Of a stretch of DNA of 64,000 nucleotides, positions 17,903 to 27,747 are shown in pieces (position 1 is the stretch's first letter; each line of letters starts with the position of its first letter). Position numbers and translations under genes: made by a program. The stretch covers positions 124,001 through 188,000 of the forward strand of contig NZ_JAIXHL010000003.1 in assembly GCF_030145815.1 (NCBI RefSeq), given 5' to 3'. Under the pieces are notes generated by a model, which saw only the letters and a list, made by a program, of their open reading frames with translations, was not told the origin of the DNA and did not search any database. This stretch comes from Sphingomonas sp. Its GTDB lineage: Bacteria > Pseudomonadota > Alphaproteobacteria > Sphingomonadales > Sphingomonadaceae.

Positions 17903-18511
17903 TCAGCCCCGCATCCCCGCAGCTTCGCGCGCGAGTGCCTCAACCTCAGCCATGCTCGCGCCCTTGGGCGTGACCCAGCTGCCGCCGACGCACAGGACGG
18001 GGTCGAAGCCGAGCCAGTCGGGGGCGGTGGCGGGGGTGATGCCGCCGGTGGGGCAGAACTTCGCTTCGTAGAAGGGGGCGGCGAGGGCCTTGAGCGCCTT
18101 CAGTCCGCCGCTGGTCTCGGCCGGGAAGAATTTGAAGTGGCGCAGGCCCAGGTCGTAGCCGCGCATGATGTCGCCGGCATTGGCGATACCGGGGAGGAAG
18201 GGGACGCCGCTTTCCACGATCGCCTGGCCCAGCCGGTCGGTCAGACCGGGCGAGACGATGAACTCGCCACCCGCATCCATCACCTGTGCGAACTGATCGG
18301 TGTTGACCACGGTGCCCGCGCCGACGATCGCGCCCGGGACCTTCTTCATCTCACGGATCGCGTCGAGCGCGGCGGGGGTGCGCAGCGTGACTTCGAGCAC
18401 CTTCAGGCCACCTGCGACCAGCGCCTCGGCAAGGGGCTTGGCGGTTGCCGCGTCGTCGATGACGAGGACGGGGATGACCGCGCTGGTCCGCATGATGGTT
18501 TCGATGCTCAT
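17903..18511 (-). CDS. eda: 2-keto-3-deoxy-6-phosphogluconate aldolase
   Basis: The last enzyme of the Entner-Doudoroff pathway, splitting KDPG to pyruvate and glyceraldehyde 3-phosphate. At 202 residues it has the class I aldolase features: Glu in LEVTLRTPAA, the Schiff-base Lys in LRHFKFFPAE and the phosphate site GGITPATAPDWL. Its ATG overlaps the glk stop (ATGA). It is the 3' gene of zwf-pgl-edd-glk-eda. A GC-rich hairpin at 17872-17898 lies just downstream but lacks a T run. Confidence 0.97.
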   Translation of the reverse strand: MSIETIMRTSAVIPVLVIDDAATAKPLAEALVAGGLKVLEVTLRTPAALDAIREMKKVPGAIVGAGTVVNTDQFAQVMDAGGEFIVSPGLTDRLGQAIVESGVPFLPGIANAGDIMRGYDLGLRHFKFFPAETSGGLKALKALAAPFYEAKFCPTGGITPATAPDWLGFDPVLCVGGSWVTPKGASMAEVEALAREAAGMRG

Positions 18512-19479
18512 TGCGTATGCTCCTGCGCATAGGCCGCCGCCGCGCCGTAGAGGCCGGGCTGGGGGTGGGTGATCAGCTTGACGGGGATCGAGGACATCAA
18601 TCCCTGGAAGCGCCCCTTTGCGACGAAACGCTGTGCGAATCCAGAGCCGAGCAGGTGATCTTTGAGCCGGAAGCCAAGGCCGCCCGCGATCACCACGCCG
18701 CTCGGGCCGTGTGCGAGGGCGAGGTCGCCCGCGACCGCACCGAGGCTGAGGCAGAAACGGTCGAGTGCGGCGACGGCGAGGCTGTCCTTGCCCTCCAGCG
18801 CCAGCGTCCAGATTTCCTTGTCGGACAGACTGTGCACCGCCTTGCCCTCAATCTGCGCCAGCGTTTCGTAGATCGGGACGATGCCGGGGCCGGACACGAT
18901 TCGCTCCGCCGAGACGCGGGTGTAGGTCGAGCGCAGGCGACGCACGAACGCGTCCTCGATCCCGTCGAGCGGGGCGAAATCCATATGCCCGCCCTCGGTC
19001 GCGATGACGTGATAGCCGCCATTGGGGGGACGGAAGACCTGTGCGACGCCAAGGCCGGTGCCGGGGCCGCACACGGTGATCGATCCCTTTTCCGGCAACG
19101 CTGTCATCGGGCCGCACAGATGCACGAAATCGCTGTCGGGCAGCTGGGCGACGGCATGGCCGATCGCGCCGAAATCGTTGATGAGGCTGTAGCTGTCGAC
19201 CTCAAGCCGTTCGCGGATCAGCGGCGGGCGGATGATCCAGGGGTTGTTGGTGAGCTTGATCAGCTCGTCATTGATCGGCGAGGCGATGGCGATCGCCGCA
19301 GCGCGCGGCATCGGACGGCCGAATTCGCGCGCCGATGCCTGCCAGGCGAGCTGGAAGCTGGCGTGATCGGCGGTCTTTTGCGTGACCGGATCGCCCAGCG
19401 AAACGACGCGGCCATTTTCGACCTCGGCAATGGCGAAGCGGGCATGGGTCCCGCCGATATCGACCGCTACGACTTCCAC
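18508..19479 (-). CDS. glk: Glucokinase
   Basis: Phosphorylates glucose with ATP to feed glucose 6-phosphate into the pathway. At 323 residues it matches the proteobacterial GlcK family: VVAVDIGGTHARFAIAEVEN (phosphate binding) at the start, LINDFGAIGHAVAQLP with the catalytic Asp, CGPGTGLGVAQV, and VVIAGGLGFRL near the C-terminus. It is coupled to eda by ATGA. A palindromic repeat lies between it and edd. Confidence 0.96.
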   Translation of the reverse strand: MEVVAVDIGGTHARFAIAEVENGRVVSLGDPVTQKTADHASFQLAWQASAREFGRPMPRAAAIAIASPINDELIKLTNNPWIIRPPLIRERLEVDSYSLINDFGAIGHAVAQLPDSDFVHLCGPMTALPEKGSITVCGPGTGLGVAQVFRPPNGGYHVIATEGGHMDFAPLDGIEDAFVRRLRSTYTRVSAERIVSGPGIVPIYETLAQIEGKAVHSLSDKEIWTLALEGKDSLAVAALDRFCLSLGAVAGDLALAHGPSGVVIAGGLGFRLKDHLLGSGFAQRFVAKGRFQGLMSSIPVKLITHPQPGLYGAAAAYAQEHTQ

Positions 19480-19502
19480 TCAGTTTCCCCTCAATATCGA
19501 TC

Positions 19503-19595
19503 GTCATTCCCGCGAAGGCGGGAATCCATTTGCCTTTACGCTGAGGTGCTTTCGCAACGGCAGCCAGAATGGATCCCCGCCTTCGCGGGGATGAC
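19503..19595. repeat. Intergenic palindromic repeat between edd and glk
   Basis: Two 26-bp arms, 19503-19528 and 19570-19595, are inverted copies with two mismatches (core CCCGCGAAGGCGGGA). It is the same family as the elements at 8567 and 34344. In the edd-glk mRNA it would form a long hairpin that could stabilise or partly end the upstream message. Confidence 0.85.
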
Positions 19596-19624
19596 GGTGG
19601 TAGTATTTATGACGAACGCGCGGG

Positions 19625-21448
19625 TCACAACCCAGCCGCAGCCAGCATTGCCGATCCGCCGGCCTCGGCCTCGCTGGCGCCGTGGCGCATCATTGCGAAC
19701 AGCTCGCGGCCCGTGCCCAGATCGGGCGGCGGGGCGGCGGCGAGCTCGCGGGCGTCCCACTCCGCTGCATCGACCAGCGCGGTGAGGTCGCCGGTTTCGG
19801 CACAGAGGCGGACGATGTCGCCGTCGCGCAGCTTGCCGATCGGGCCGCCACCAAGTGCTTCGGGCGAGAGGTGGATCGCCGCCGGGACCTTGCCGCTCGC
19901 ACCCGACATGCGCCCGTCGGTGACGAGTGCGACGCGGAAACCGCGGTTCTGCAGGACGCCGAGCGGCGGGGTGAGCTTGTGCAGTTCGGGCATGCCGTTG
20001 GCGCGCGGCCCCTGGAAGCGCACAACGACGACGACGTCGCGGTCGAGTTCGCCGGCCTTGAACGCGTCCTGCACCGCCTGCTGCGTTTCGAATACGCGGC
20101 ACGGCGCTTCGATCGTCCAGCGGTCGCGCTCCACCGCGCTCACCTTGATGCAGGCGCGGCCGAGATTGCCGGCGAGGATGCGGAAGCCGCCTTCCTCGGA
20201 GAAGGGCGCGTCGATGGTGCGCACGATGCTGTCATCGCCGCTGGCCTCGCCATGATCGGCCCAGGCGAGCGCGTCATTCTCCAGCACCGGCTTCTTGCCA
20301 TAGGCGTCGAGGCCGTCGCCGAAGGTGGTCAGCGTGTCGCCATGGAGGATGCCGCCCTTGAGCAGCTCACGGATCACGAAGGTCGGGCCGCCCGCATCCT
20401 CGAACCCGTTCACGTCCGCCGAGCCGTTGGGATAAACGCGGGCGAGCAGCGGCACGCTGCGCGACAGGCGGTCGAAATCCTCCCAGTCGATCAGGATGCC
20501 CGCCGCACGCGCAATAGCGGGCAGGTGGATGAGGTGGTTGGTCGATCCGCCGGTGGCGAGCAGCACGATCGCCGCGTTGACGATGGCGCGTTCGTCGACA
20601 ACCTCACCGATCGGGCGGTAATCGTCGCCGTCCCAGCCGATCTGGGGCAGCCGCTGAACCGCCGCCTTGGTCAGTTCCTGACGCAGCTTCGTGCCGGGAT
20701 TGATGAAGGATGCGCCGGGCACGTGGAGGCCCATCGCCTCCATCATCATCTGGTTGGAATTGGCGGTGCCGTAGAAGGTGCAGGTGCCCTTGCCATGATA
20801 GGCGGCGATTTCGGATTCGAGCAGCTCCTCGCGGCTCGCCTTGCCCTCGGCATAGAGTTCGCGGACGCGCGCCTTTTCCTTGTTGGCGATGCCGGTGCGC
20901 ATGGGGCCGGCCGGGATCATGATCATTGGCAGATGGCCGAAGCGCAGCGCGCCCATCAGCAGGCCGGGAACGATCTTGTCGCAAATGCCGAGCAGGGCGG
21001 CACCCTCGAACGTGTTGTGGCTGAGCGCCACCGCCGTGGAGAGCGCGATGGTGTCGCGGCTGAACAGCGACAACTCCATGCCCGAATAGCCCTGCGTCAC
21101 GCCGTCGCACATGGCGGGGACGCCGCCTGCGACCTGTGCAGTCGCGCCCGCTTCCAGCGCCCAGACCTTCATCTGTTCGGGGTAACGGTAATAGGGCGCG
21201 TGCGCCGACAGCATGTCGTTATAGGCGGTCACGATCCCGATATTCATCCGGTTCGCGGGCTTCATCGCGTCGCGCTGCTCGTCGGTGCCGGCATAGGCGT
21301 GGGCGAGGTTGGCGCAGCCGAGGCCACGGCGGCTGACACCGCCTTCGCGCTGCTGCGTCATCAGATCGCGATAGGCGGTGCGGCGTTCTTTCGAGCGCTC
21401 GATGACGCGGTCGGTGACGGCGGCGATTTCGGGGTGGAGCGTCGGCAC
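19625..21448 (-). CDS. edd: 6-phosphogluconate dehydratase
   Basis: Converts 6-phosphogluconate to KDPG. At 607 residues it is a typical Edd of the IlvD/Edd iron-sulfur dehydratase family. Cluster Cys lie in [35 protein letters not shown] and [15 protein letters not shown], and [20 protein letters not shown] is near the C-terminus. It starts 5 bp after pgl. Edd rather than IlvD is supported by length, motifs and the neighbouring zwf, pgl, glk and eda. Confidence 0.97.
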   Translation of the reverse strand: MPTLHPEIAAVTDRVIERSKERRTAYRDLMTQQREGGVSRRGLGCANLAHAYAGTDEQRDAMKPANRMNIGIVTAYNDMLSAHAPYYRYPEQMKVWALEAGATAQVAGGVPAMCDGVTQGYSGMELSLFSRDTIALSTAVALSHNTFEGAALLGICDKIVPGLLMGALRFGHLPMIMIPAGPMRTGIANKEKARVRELYAEGKASREELLESEIAAYHGKGTCTFYGTANSNQMMMEAMGLHVPGASFINPGTKLRQELTKAAVQRLPQIGWDGDDYRPIGEVVDERAIVNAAIVLLATGGSTNHLIHLPAIARAAGILIDWEDFDRLSRSVPLLARVYPNGSADVNGFEDAGGPTFVIRELLKGGILHGDTLTTFGDGLDAYGKKPVLENDALAWADHGEASGDDSIVRTIDAPFSEEGGFRILAGNLGRACIKVSAVERDRWTIEAPCRVFETQQAVQDAFKAGELDRDVVVVVRFQGPRANGMPELHKLTPPLGVLQNRGFRVALVTDGRMSGASGKVPAAIHLSPEALGGGPIGKLRDGDIVRLCAETGDLTALVDAAEWDARELAAAPPPDLGTGRELFAMMRHGASEAEAGGSAMLAAAGL

Positions 21449-21453
21449 GGTGA

Positions 21454-22161
21454 TTACTCCAGCCAGTGGACGTCGACGGGCAGTTCTGTCTCGGCGAGCA
21501 CGCGGCCGATCGGGTAGCTGCTCGATGCGCCCTGTTTGATCGCTGCCTCCAGCACCTTGCGCTTTTCGGCGCCGGTGATCGCGATCATCAGCGACTTGGC
21601 GTTGGCGATGGCGGCGGACGACAGGGTTACGCGGGCGACCGGGGCTTCGGGCGGCAGCGGGTCGGGCATGACGCCGAGCGCGCGACGTTCCTTGGGGCCG
21701 TTCAACGCTTCGTCGAAATCGGGGCCGGGGAAGATCGAGGCGGTGTGGCCATCCGCGCCCATGCCGAGCAGGACGAGGTCGAGCGGGAAGTGATGGTCGG
21801 CGAGGCGTGCGTCTGCCGCGCGACCCGCGGCCTTATAATCGTCGGCCTTTTCGCTCACCAGCGGGACGACGCGTGCGCCCTTGGGGATGAACACCTTGCC
21901 AAGGCCAGTGACGTTGGACAGCGGGTCGCCGAGCGGCACCATCCGATCGTCGGTCGGGATGATCGTTACGCGCTTCCAGTCGAGCTTCGCCGCGGCGAGC
22001 TTTTCATAGACCGGGGCAGGGGTCTTGCCGCCCGCCAGCGCGATCACCGCGCCGCCGCGCGCATCGATCGCGCTTTCGATGATGAAGGCGATGTCGCCGG
22101 CGAGGGCGTCGGTCCACTCACCCGCTTCCTCATATTCCCACCATTCGATTTCTTCGGCCAT
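21454..22161 (-). CDS. pgl: 6-phosphogluconolactonase
   Basis: Hydrolyses 6-phosphogluconolactone made by Zwf. At 235 residues it is the DevB/NagB-like type, with AIDARGGAVIALAGGKTPAP (sugar-phosphate loop), TIIPTDDRMVPLGDPLSNV, and LVLLGMGADGHTASIFPGPD. It lies 40 bp after zwf and 5 bp before edd, so all three are surely cotranscribed. Confidence 0.97.
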   Translation of the reverse strand: MAEEIEWWEYEEAGEWTDALAGDIAFIIESAIDARGGAVIALAGGKTPAPVYEKLAAAKLDWKRVTIIPTDDRMVPLGDPLSNVTGLGKVFIPKGARVVPLVSEKADDYKAAGRAADARLADHHFPLDLVLLGMGADGHTASIFPGPDFDEALNGPKERRALGVMPDPLPPEAPVARVTLSSAAIANAKSLMIAITGAEKRKVLEAAIKQGASSSYPIGRVLAETELPVDVHWLE

Positions 22162-22201
22162 TTCAACAACTCCAGTGGGATCATTCAGTTCGGTTCGAGG
22201 G

Positions 22202-23659
22202 TCATTCGTTCCAGGTCACGCCGTCGCGTTCGGTGAGCGCGATGGCGGCGGACGGACCCCAGGTGCCGGAGGCATAGGGCTTTGGCTTGACATCCGCCAT
22301 GTCCCATCCGGCGCGGATCGCGTCGATCCAGGTCCATTGCGCCTCAACCTCGTCGCGGCGCACGAACAAGGTGGGGTCGCCCTCGATCAGGTCAAGCAAC
22401 AGCCGTTCATAGGCGATGCGGCGGCGGGTGCCGGCAAATTCGGTGTCGAGGCTAAGGTTCAGCGGCACTTCGCGCAGGCGGATGCCCTCGCGGTCGAGGC
22501 CGGGTTCCTTGGCCATGACCAGCAGGCGGACATATTCCTCCGGCTGGATGCGGATGATCAGCGTGTTCGACTGGAGCACGCCGCCGCGCTCGGCGAAGAT
22601 CGAATGCGGGACCGGCTTGAACTGGACAACGATCTCGCTGCGCCGTTCGGTCATCCGCTTGCCGGTGCGCAGGTAGAAGGGGACGCCCTGCCAGCGCCAA
22701 TTGTCGACATGCGCCTTGATTGCGACGAAAGTCTCGATTTTCGAGGGCTTTTCCAGCTCCTCGGCATAGCCCGCGACGATCTTTCCGGTCGATGCGCCGC
22801 CGGTATACTGGCCGGTGACGGTGAGGTTCGCTGCATCCTGTCCGGCGATCGGGCGGAGCGAGCGCAGTACCTTGACCTTCTCGTCGCGGATCGCGGTGCC
22901 GTCGAAGCGGGCAGGGGGCTCCATCGCGATCAGCGCGAGCAGCTGGAGGATATGGTTCTGGACCATGTCGCGCAGCGCGCCGACATCGTCATAATAGCCT
23001 GCGCGTCCCTCCAGCCCGACGGTCTCGCTGACGGTGATCTGGACATGGTCGATGCCGGCGGCGTTCCACACCGGTTCGAACAGCGAGTTGCCGAAGCGCA
23101 GCGCGAGGATGTTCTGGACGGTTTCCTTGCCCAGATAATGGTCGATGCGGAAGGTGCGGTCCTCCGGGAAGACCGATGCGACCGCGTCGTTGATCTCGCG
23201 GCTCGACGGCAGGTCGGTGCCGAGCGGCTTTTCGAGGCCGATGCGGACATTGTCGCCGGCGAGCCCGGCGGAGGCGAGCCCCTTGATGGTCGGTTCGAAA
23301 AATTTGGGGGCCGTCGAAAGGAAGATGGCGAGACCACCGGAGATGTCGCCGAGCTTCTTCGCGAGATCGTCATAGCCTTCGATCGTCGAGGCATCGAGTG
23401 GCTGATACTGAATGCGGGCAAGAAACGCCGCGATCGCTGCGGCATCCTTGCGGTCTTCGGGCAGGTATGTTTGCAGCGCCTTGGCGCAAAAGTCGCGATA
23501 CTCGGCATCTGACAGCGTTGACCGCGCGGTCCCCGTGATCGTCAGCCCGTCGGGCAGCAGATGATCCGCATGGAGGCCGTAAAGCGAGGGAATCAGCATG
23601 CGCTGGGCCAGGTCGCCCGTGGCTCCGAACAGCAGCAGCTTGCCGAATGGCTGTCGCAT
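22202..23659 (-). CDS. zwf: Glucose-6-phosphate dehydrogenase
   Basis: Oxidises glucose 6-phosphate with NAD(P)+, the entry step of this operon. The 485-residue protein shows the dinucleotide fold LLLFGATGDLAQRMLIPSLY, the active-site RIDHYLGKETVQNILALRFG and GLEKPLGTDL. ATG 23659 is chosen because GGGAGG lies four bases upstream; a TTG four codons earlier would sit on the ribosome site itself. It is the first gene of zwf-pgl-edd-glk-eda. Confidence 0.97.
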   Translation of the reverse strand: MRQPFGKLLLFGATGDLAQRMLIPSLYGLHADHLLPDGLTITGTARSTLSDAEYRDFCAKALQTYLPEDRKDAAAIAAFLARIQYQPLDASTIEGYDDLAKKLGDISGGLAIFLSTAPKFFEPTIKGLASAGLAGDNVRIGLEKPLGTDLPSSREINDAVASVFPEDRTFRIDHYLGKETVQNILALRFGNSLFEPVWNAAGIDHVQITVSETVGLEGRAGYYDDVGALRDMVQNHILQLLALIAMEPPARFDGTAIRDEKVKVLRSLRPIAGQDAANLTVTGQYTGGASTGKIVAGYAEELEKPSKIETFVAIKAHVDNWRWQGVPFYLRTGKRMTERRSEIVVQFKPVPHSIFAERGGVLQSNTLIIRIQPEEYVRLLVMAKEPGLDREGIRLREVPLNLSLDTEFAGTRRRIAYERLLLDLIEGDPTLFVRRDEVEAQWTWIDAIRAGWDMADVKPKPYASGTWGPSAAIALTERDGVTWNE

Positions 23660-23774
23660 CGATCCTCCCAACTCAATTTCGCGGCTGCCCTAGCAGCCGA
23701 TGCGCGGATTGCGAACCCGCGCATACCTATTCGGTGCTAAAGTTGGGCCGGTTGCGACGCCGGCCCACTTGCAA

Positions 23775-24707
23775 TCAGAGTACCAGTCCTGCGGTCGGGT
23801 CGAACCCGGCCATGATGTTGAGGTTCTGCACCGCCGCACCGCCTGCACCCTTGCCCAGATTGTCGAGCGTCGCGATCAGGCGAGCCTGGCCGCGATCGGC
23901 ATTGGCGAAGACGCGGATGGTCAGGCGGTCGGTCCCGGCGTCATCCTCAAGCCGCACCAGCGTCGTCTCAGAATCGTCGATCACGCGGACGATCGGCGAG
24001 TCGCGATAGGCGTCGGCGAGCGTGTGCAGGATCTGCGTCGGCGAAGGCTTGCGGGGCAGTGCGGCGAGTGCCAGCGGCACTTCGACCAGCATTCCACGAT
24101 AGGCATGGGCGACCGCCGGCATGAAGATCGGGGCGTGCTCCATCCGGGCATGCTTCTGCATTTCGGGCAGATGCTTGTGGTCCAGGTTGAGGCCATAGGC
24201 GCGGAAGCCCGTGGGTTCGGAGCCGTCTTCGAACTCGGCGATCATCGCCTTGCCCCCACCGGAATAGCCCGATGCGCCGCCCGTGCTGAGCTGCCAGTCG
24301 GCGGGGATCAGTCCGGCGCGAACCAGCGGGCGCACCAGCGCGAGATAGCCGGTCGGCCAACAGCCGGGGTTGGAAACGCGCGGCGCATCGGCGATCGCTT
24401 GGGCCTGGGACGGCTCCAGCTCGGCAAAGCCATAAGTCCAGCCATCGGCGACGCGGTGCGCGGTCGATGCGTCGATCACGCGGGTGCGGGGATTGTCGAT
24501 CAGCGCCACCGCTTCCCGCGCGGCATCGTCGGGCAGGCACAGGATCACGACGTCTGCGTCGTTCAGCGCGGCAGCGCGCTTACTTGCGTCCTTGCGGTCG
24601 GCATCGGCGAGCGCGATCACGTCGATCTCGGTGCGGTTCGACAGCCGTTCGCGGATTTCAAGCCCGGTGGTCCCGGCTGCACCATCGATAAAGACGGTGA
24701 CAGTCAT
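23775..24707 (-). CDS. argC: N-acetyl-gamma-glutamyl-phosphate reductase, short (type 2) form
   Basis: Reduces N-acetylglutamyl phosphate in arginine synthesis. At 310 residues it is the shorter ArgC type. It has VFIDGAAGTTGLEIRERLSN at the NADP site and the nucleophile Cys in VSNPGCWPTGYLAL, with YSGGGKAMI. It overlaps the upstream SH3 gene by ATGA. Confidence 0.95.
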   Translation of the reverse strand: MTVTVFIDGAAGTTGLEIRERLSNRTEIDVIALADADRKDASKRAAALNDADVVILCLPDDAAREAVALIDNPRTRVIDASTAHRVADGWTYGFAELEPSQAQAIADAPRVSNPGCWPTGYLALVRPLVRAGLIPADWQLSTGGASGYSGGGKAMIAEFEDGSEPTGFRAYGLNLDHKHLPEMQKHARMEHAPIFMPAVAHAYRGMLVEVPLALAALPRKPSPTQILHTLADAYRDSPIVRVIDDSETTLVRLEDDAGTDRLTIRVFANADRGQARLIATLDNLGKGAGGAAVQNLNIMAGFDPTAGLVL

Positions 24708-25084
24708 GCCGGCAATCCCAGATCGGCGGCGGCGACATAGCCCACCAACTGCTGCGCCGGGGCGCTGCCCCAGGCGAGGCCGCCGGACAGTTCCAGCACC
24801 TCGAATACTTCGCCGGGATTCAGCACCGCCAGCTGTTCGGAGTCGACATCGCGCGCGAAGCGCAACGCGGTGGGCCTTGTGGTGACCCGCTGTAGCGGCG
24901 CGGCATAATGCGGCGCGAACACACGGTCGGCGAGGCGCACATCGGCAAGATCGCGGCGCGCGGCTTCGCGCCGGGGATCAATCGCAATCGAGCGGCCGCT
25001 GAGCGCGAATCGGTTACGCCGGGGCGGATTGTCTACTGGTGCTGCTGACGCCGTCGCCGGTGACGAATTGTCCGAATTCTGCAA
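24704..25084 (-). CDS. Small SH3-like domain protein
   Basis: A 126-residue protein. The central stretch FALSGRSIAIDPRREAARRD, LADVRLADRVFAPHYAAPLQ and the SH3-like half NPGEVFEVLELSGGLAWGSA with VGYVAAADLG look like the N-terminal half of the NlpC/P60 (C40) cell-wall peptidases of sphingomonads. The peptidase domain is absent: the gene stops there and overlaps argC by ATGA. The start is uncertain. TTG 25084 is chosen because GGGCGGAG lies five bases upstream. The first part overlaps the 3' end of the marR gene in another frame by about 70 bp. Confidence 0.6.
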   Translation of the reverse strand: MQNSDNSSPATASAAPVDNPPRRNRFALSGRSIAIDPRREAARRDLADVRLADRVFAPHYAAPLQRVTTRPTALRFARDVDSEQLAVLNPGEVFEVLELSGGLAWGSAPAQQLVGYVAAADLGLPA

Positions 25085-25391
25085 GAAACTCCGCCCCTTC
25101 AGGTGTCCGCGCGACGAAGATGTTTCGCTTGTCGGTTTCATCGCGCTGGCGGCGCAGATAGCTTAGAGCGCCCAGCCTGTTCAAGGCGCGTGTGACTACA
25201 GGCTTCGACACGTTGAGCGCGCGCGCCAGCCCGCGCACCGTATGCGGGCCCGGATCGAGATAGACCAACAGCATCAGCGCCATCTGGCGGTTGGTCAGAT
25301 CGGGCTCGCCCGACCGGACATAATCGATCAGGGTCGACTTCCACTGATCCAGCGACTGGTCGGTCATGGCATTCATCGCACTACTCGTCAT
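25014..25391 (-). CDS. MarR-family transcriptional regulator
   Basis: A 125-residue regulator with the winged-helix core NRQMALMLLVYLDPGPHTVR, GLARALNVSKPVVTRALNRL and the wing YLRRQRDETDKRNIFVARTP. The start MTSSAMNAMTDQ has no clear ribosome site, so ATG codons a few residues later are possible. It is divergent from secG. The last 70 bp overlap the next gene in a different frame. Target and ligand cannot be inferred. Confidence 0.85.
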   Translation of the reverse strand: MTSSAMNAMTDQSLDQWKSTLIDYVRSGEPDLTNRQMALMLLVYLDPGPHTVRGLARALNVSKPVVTRALNRLGALSYLRRQRDETDKRNIFVARTPEGAEFLAEFGQFVTGDGVSSTSRQSAPA

Positions 25392-25577
25392 TATCGTTAC
25401 AGGCCCGCAAAGAAACCGGTCATTCCGGGTAATTAACGCTCCGATGGCCAACGGGTTTCAGCACGATGACGAAATGTTCCGTTTCGGTGACAATCCCGGC
25501 GCGACCCCGGATGGCGATCGACGGTTGATCCGCGCCCGCGGGTTGCCTATGTGGCCGCTTTCCCGAGAAAGACCGCC

Positions 25578-25919
25578 ATGCTGTTCACCTTCCTCCTCGT
25601 CGTTCATGCCGTCATTGCGTTTCTGCTGGTGACGGTAATCCTGATGCAGAAATCGGAAGGCGGCGGCCTGACCACGGGCGGCAGCCCATCGGGCTTGATG
25701 TCGGCGCGCGGCGCGGCCAATTTCCTCACCCGCGCGACGGCGATACTGGCAGGCGCGTTCGTGGTGATGAGCATCACGCTGGCGGTGCTGGCGGCGACCC
25801 GCGGCGACACCGCGATCGACACCAGCCGCGCGACGGCTCCAACCACGCAGACCGCGCCGGCCACCCAGCCGGTTCCCGCTGCGCCGGCGGACAACAGCGC
25901 GGTTCCGCTCGCCAACTAA
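25578..25919 (+). CDS. secG: Preprotein translocase subunit SecG
   Basis: A 113-residue membrane subunit of the SecYEG channel. Two membrane helices (residues about 1-20 and 54-74) flank the conserved loop ILMQKSEGGGLTTGGSPSGL and ARGAANFLTRATAILA. The C-terminus is a Pro/Ala/Thr-rich tail typical of alphaproteobacterial SecG. The frame opens earlier; ATG 25578 gives the family start. pyrG follows by 74 bp. Confidence 0.95.
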   Translation: MLFTFLLVVHAVIAFLLVTVILMQKSEGGGLTTGGSPSGLMSARGAANFLTRATAILAGAFVVMSITLAVLAATRGDTAIDTSRATAPTTQTAPATQPVPAAPADNSAVPLAN

Positions 25920-25993
25920 GCGGCATTCGCAAACTTTATTTGGCGGCGCCCGGAGTCGGGCGCTTGCCCCAACTCGTGCTTGAAGGATAAGCG

Positions 25994-27640
25994 GTGACTC
26001 CCATGACGCGGTATATTTTCATCACCGGCGGCGTGGTCTCCTCGCTTGGCAAGGGCCTCATGGCCGCCAGCCTCGCCGCGCTGCTTCAGGCGCGCGGCTA
26101 TAAGGTCCGCATCCGCAAGTTCGACCCCTATCTGAACGTTGATCCCGGTACCATGTCGCCGTACCAGCATGGCGAAGTCTATGTGACCGACGACGGGGCC
26201 GAGACGGACCTCGATCTTGGCCATTATGAGCGGTTTACGGGGGTCGCGAGCCGGCAGTCGGACAACATCACCTCGGGTCGGATCTACAAGACGATCATCG
26301 AGCGCGAACGCCGCGGCGACTATCTTGGCGCGACCGTTCAGGTGATCCCGCACGTCACCGACGCGATCAAGGATTTCGCCCAGGCGGAAACCGAGGATCT
26401 GGACTTCGTGCTGTGCGAGATTGGCGGCACCGTTGGCGACATCGAATCGTTGCCGTTCATCGAAGCGATCCGTCAGCTCAAGAACGAGCTGGGCCGGGGC
26501 CAGTCGATCAGCATTCACGTGACGCTGGTGCCCTATATCGCGGCGGCGGGCGAGCTGAAGACCAAGCCAACCCAGCATAGCGTGCGCGAGCTGGCGTCGC
26601 TGGGGGTGCAGCCCGACGTGCTGGTGTGCCGCGCCGAAAAGCCGCTGCCGGCCAGCGACCGCGCCAAGATCGCGCAATTCTGCAACGTGCCGGCCAGCGC
26701 GGTCATTCCCGCGCTCGACGCGCCGAGCATCTATGCTGTGCCGCTGCAATATCATGCCGAGGGGCTGGATAGCGAAGTGCTGCGCGCATTCGGGATCGAG
26801 CCGGGTGCGGCGCCGGACCTGTCGCGCTGGACCGAGATTACCGACCGGCTGTTCAACCCGGAAGGTGAAGTGACGGTCGGCGTGGTCGGTAAATATGTCG
26901 GCCTGCCGGACGCATACAAGTCGCTCAACGAAGCGCTGGTCCATGGCGGCATCGCCAACAAGGTGAAGGTCAATATCCGCTGGATCGACGCGGAGCTGTT
27001 CGAGAAGGGCGACGATGCCGAGGTCGCGGCCAATCTGGAGCCGTGCCACGCCATTCTGGTGCCGGGCGCGTTCGGGTCGCGCGGCGCGGAGGGCAAGATC
27101 GCCAGCGTCCGCTTCGCGCGCGAGCGCAAGGTGCCCTATTTCGGCATCTGCTTCGGCATGCAGATGGCGTGCGTCGAAGGCGCGCGGAACATGGCCGGGA
27201 TCGCCAATGCGTCGTCGACCGAGTTCGGCCCAACCGACGAGCCAGTGGTCGGCATCATCACCGAATGGATGAGCAAGGACGGGATCGAGAAGCGCGAGGA
27301 GGGCGGCGACCTGGGCGGCACCATGCGGCTTGGCGCCTATCCGGCGAAGCTCGACGGCAATTCGGTGGTCGCGTCGATCTATGGTGACGAGGCGATCAGC
27401 GAGCGTCACCGCCACCGCTATGAGGTGAACACCGGCTATCGCGAGCAGCTTGAAGCGGGCGGGCTGGTCTTCTCCGGCATGTCGCCGGACGGGATGTTGC
27501 CCGAAATCGTCGAGCGCCCCGACCATCCGTGGTTCGTCGGCGTGCAGTTCCACCCGGAGCTCAAGTCCAAGCCGTTCGACCCGCACCCGCTGTTCGCCAG
27601 CTTTATCGAGGCAGCGGTGCGGCAGTCGCGATTGGTGTGA
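25994..27640 (+). CDS. pyrG: CTP synthase
   Basis: Makes CTP from UTP with glutamine-derived ammonia. The synthetase domain starts [20 protein letters not shown]. The class I glutamine amidotransferase domain begins near residue 300 and has the nucleophile in [16 protein letters not shown] and the His-Glu pair in [16 protein letters not shown] 25994 has AAGGA six bases upstream and gives 548 residues; ATG 26003 (545 residues) is the alternative. A strong terminator follows. Confidence 0.98.
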   Translation: MTPMTRYIFITGGVVSSLGKGLMAASLAALLQARGYKVRIRKFDPYLNVDPGTMSPYQHGEVYVTDDGAETDLDLGHYERFTGVASRQSDNITSGRIYKTIIERERRGDYLGATVQVIPHVTDAIKDFAQAETEDLDFVLCEIGGTVGDIESLPFIEAIRQLKNELGRGQSISIHVTLVPYIAAAGELKTKPTQHSVRELASLGVQPDVLVCRAEKPLPASDRAKIAQFCNVPASAVIPALDAPSIYAVPLQYHAEGLDSEVLRAFGIEPGAAPDLSRWTEITDRLFNPEGEVTVGVVGKYVGLPDAYKSLNEALVHGGIANKVKVNIRWIDAELFEKGDDAEVAANLEPCHAILVPGAFGSRGAEGKIASVRFARERKVPYFGICFGMQMACVEGARNMAGIANASSTEFGPTDEPVVGIITEWMSKDGIEKREEGGDLGGTMRLGAYPAKLDGNSVVASIYGDEAISERHRHRYEVNTGYREQLEAGGLVFSGMSPDGMLPEIVERPDHPWFVGVQFHPELKSKPFDPHPLFASFIEAAVRQSRLV

Positions 27641-27668
27641 TTGAGACCGCCTGAAACGGGCAAGAAAA

Positions 27669-27698
27669 AGGGCGTCCGAACCGTGGTTCGGACGCCCT
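27669..27698 (+). terminator. Intrinsic terminator after pyrG
   Basis: A 14-bp perfect stem, AGGGCGTCCGAACC/GGTTCGGACGCCCT, with a tiny loop is followed by CTTTTG. The A-rich left side gives a T run on the minus strand, so it may also stop the hsp20 transcript from the other side. Confidence 0.85.
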
Positions 27699-27747
27699 CT
27701 TTTGTGGCACTGCGCAAGGGGTCAGCGCAGCGCTCGGGGGTGTCACA

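Noticed and set aside
19625-21448. Second ilvD instead of edd
   Set aside because: Length of 607 residues, Edd-type motifs and placement inside zwf-pgl-edd-glk-eda fit 6-phosphogluconate dehydratase.
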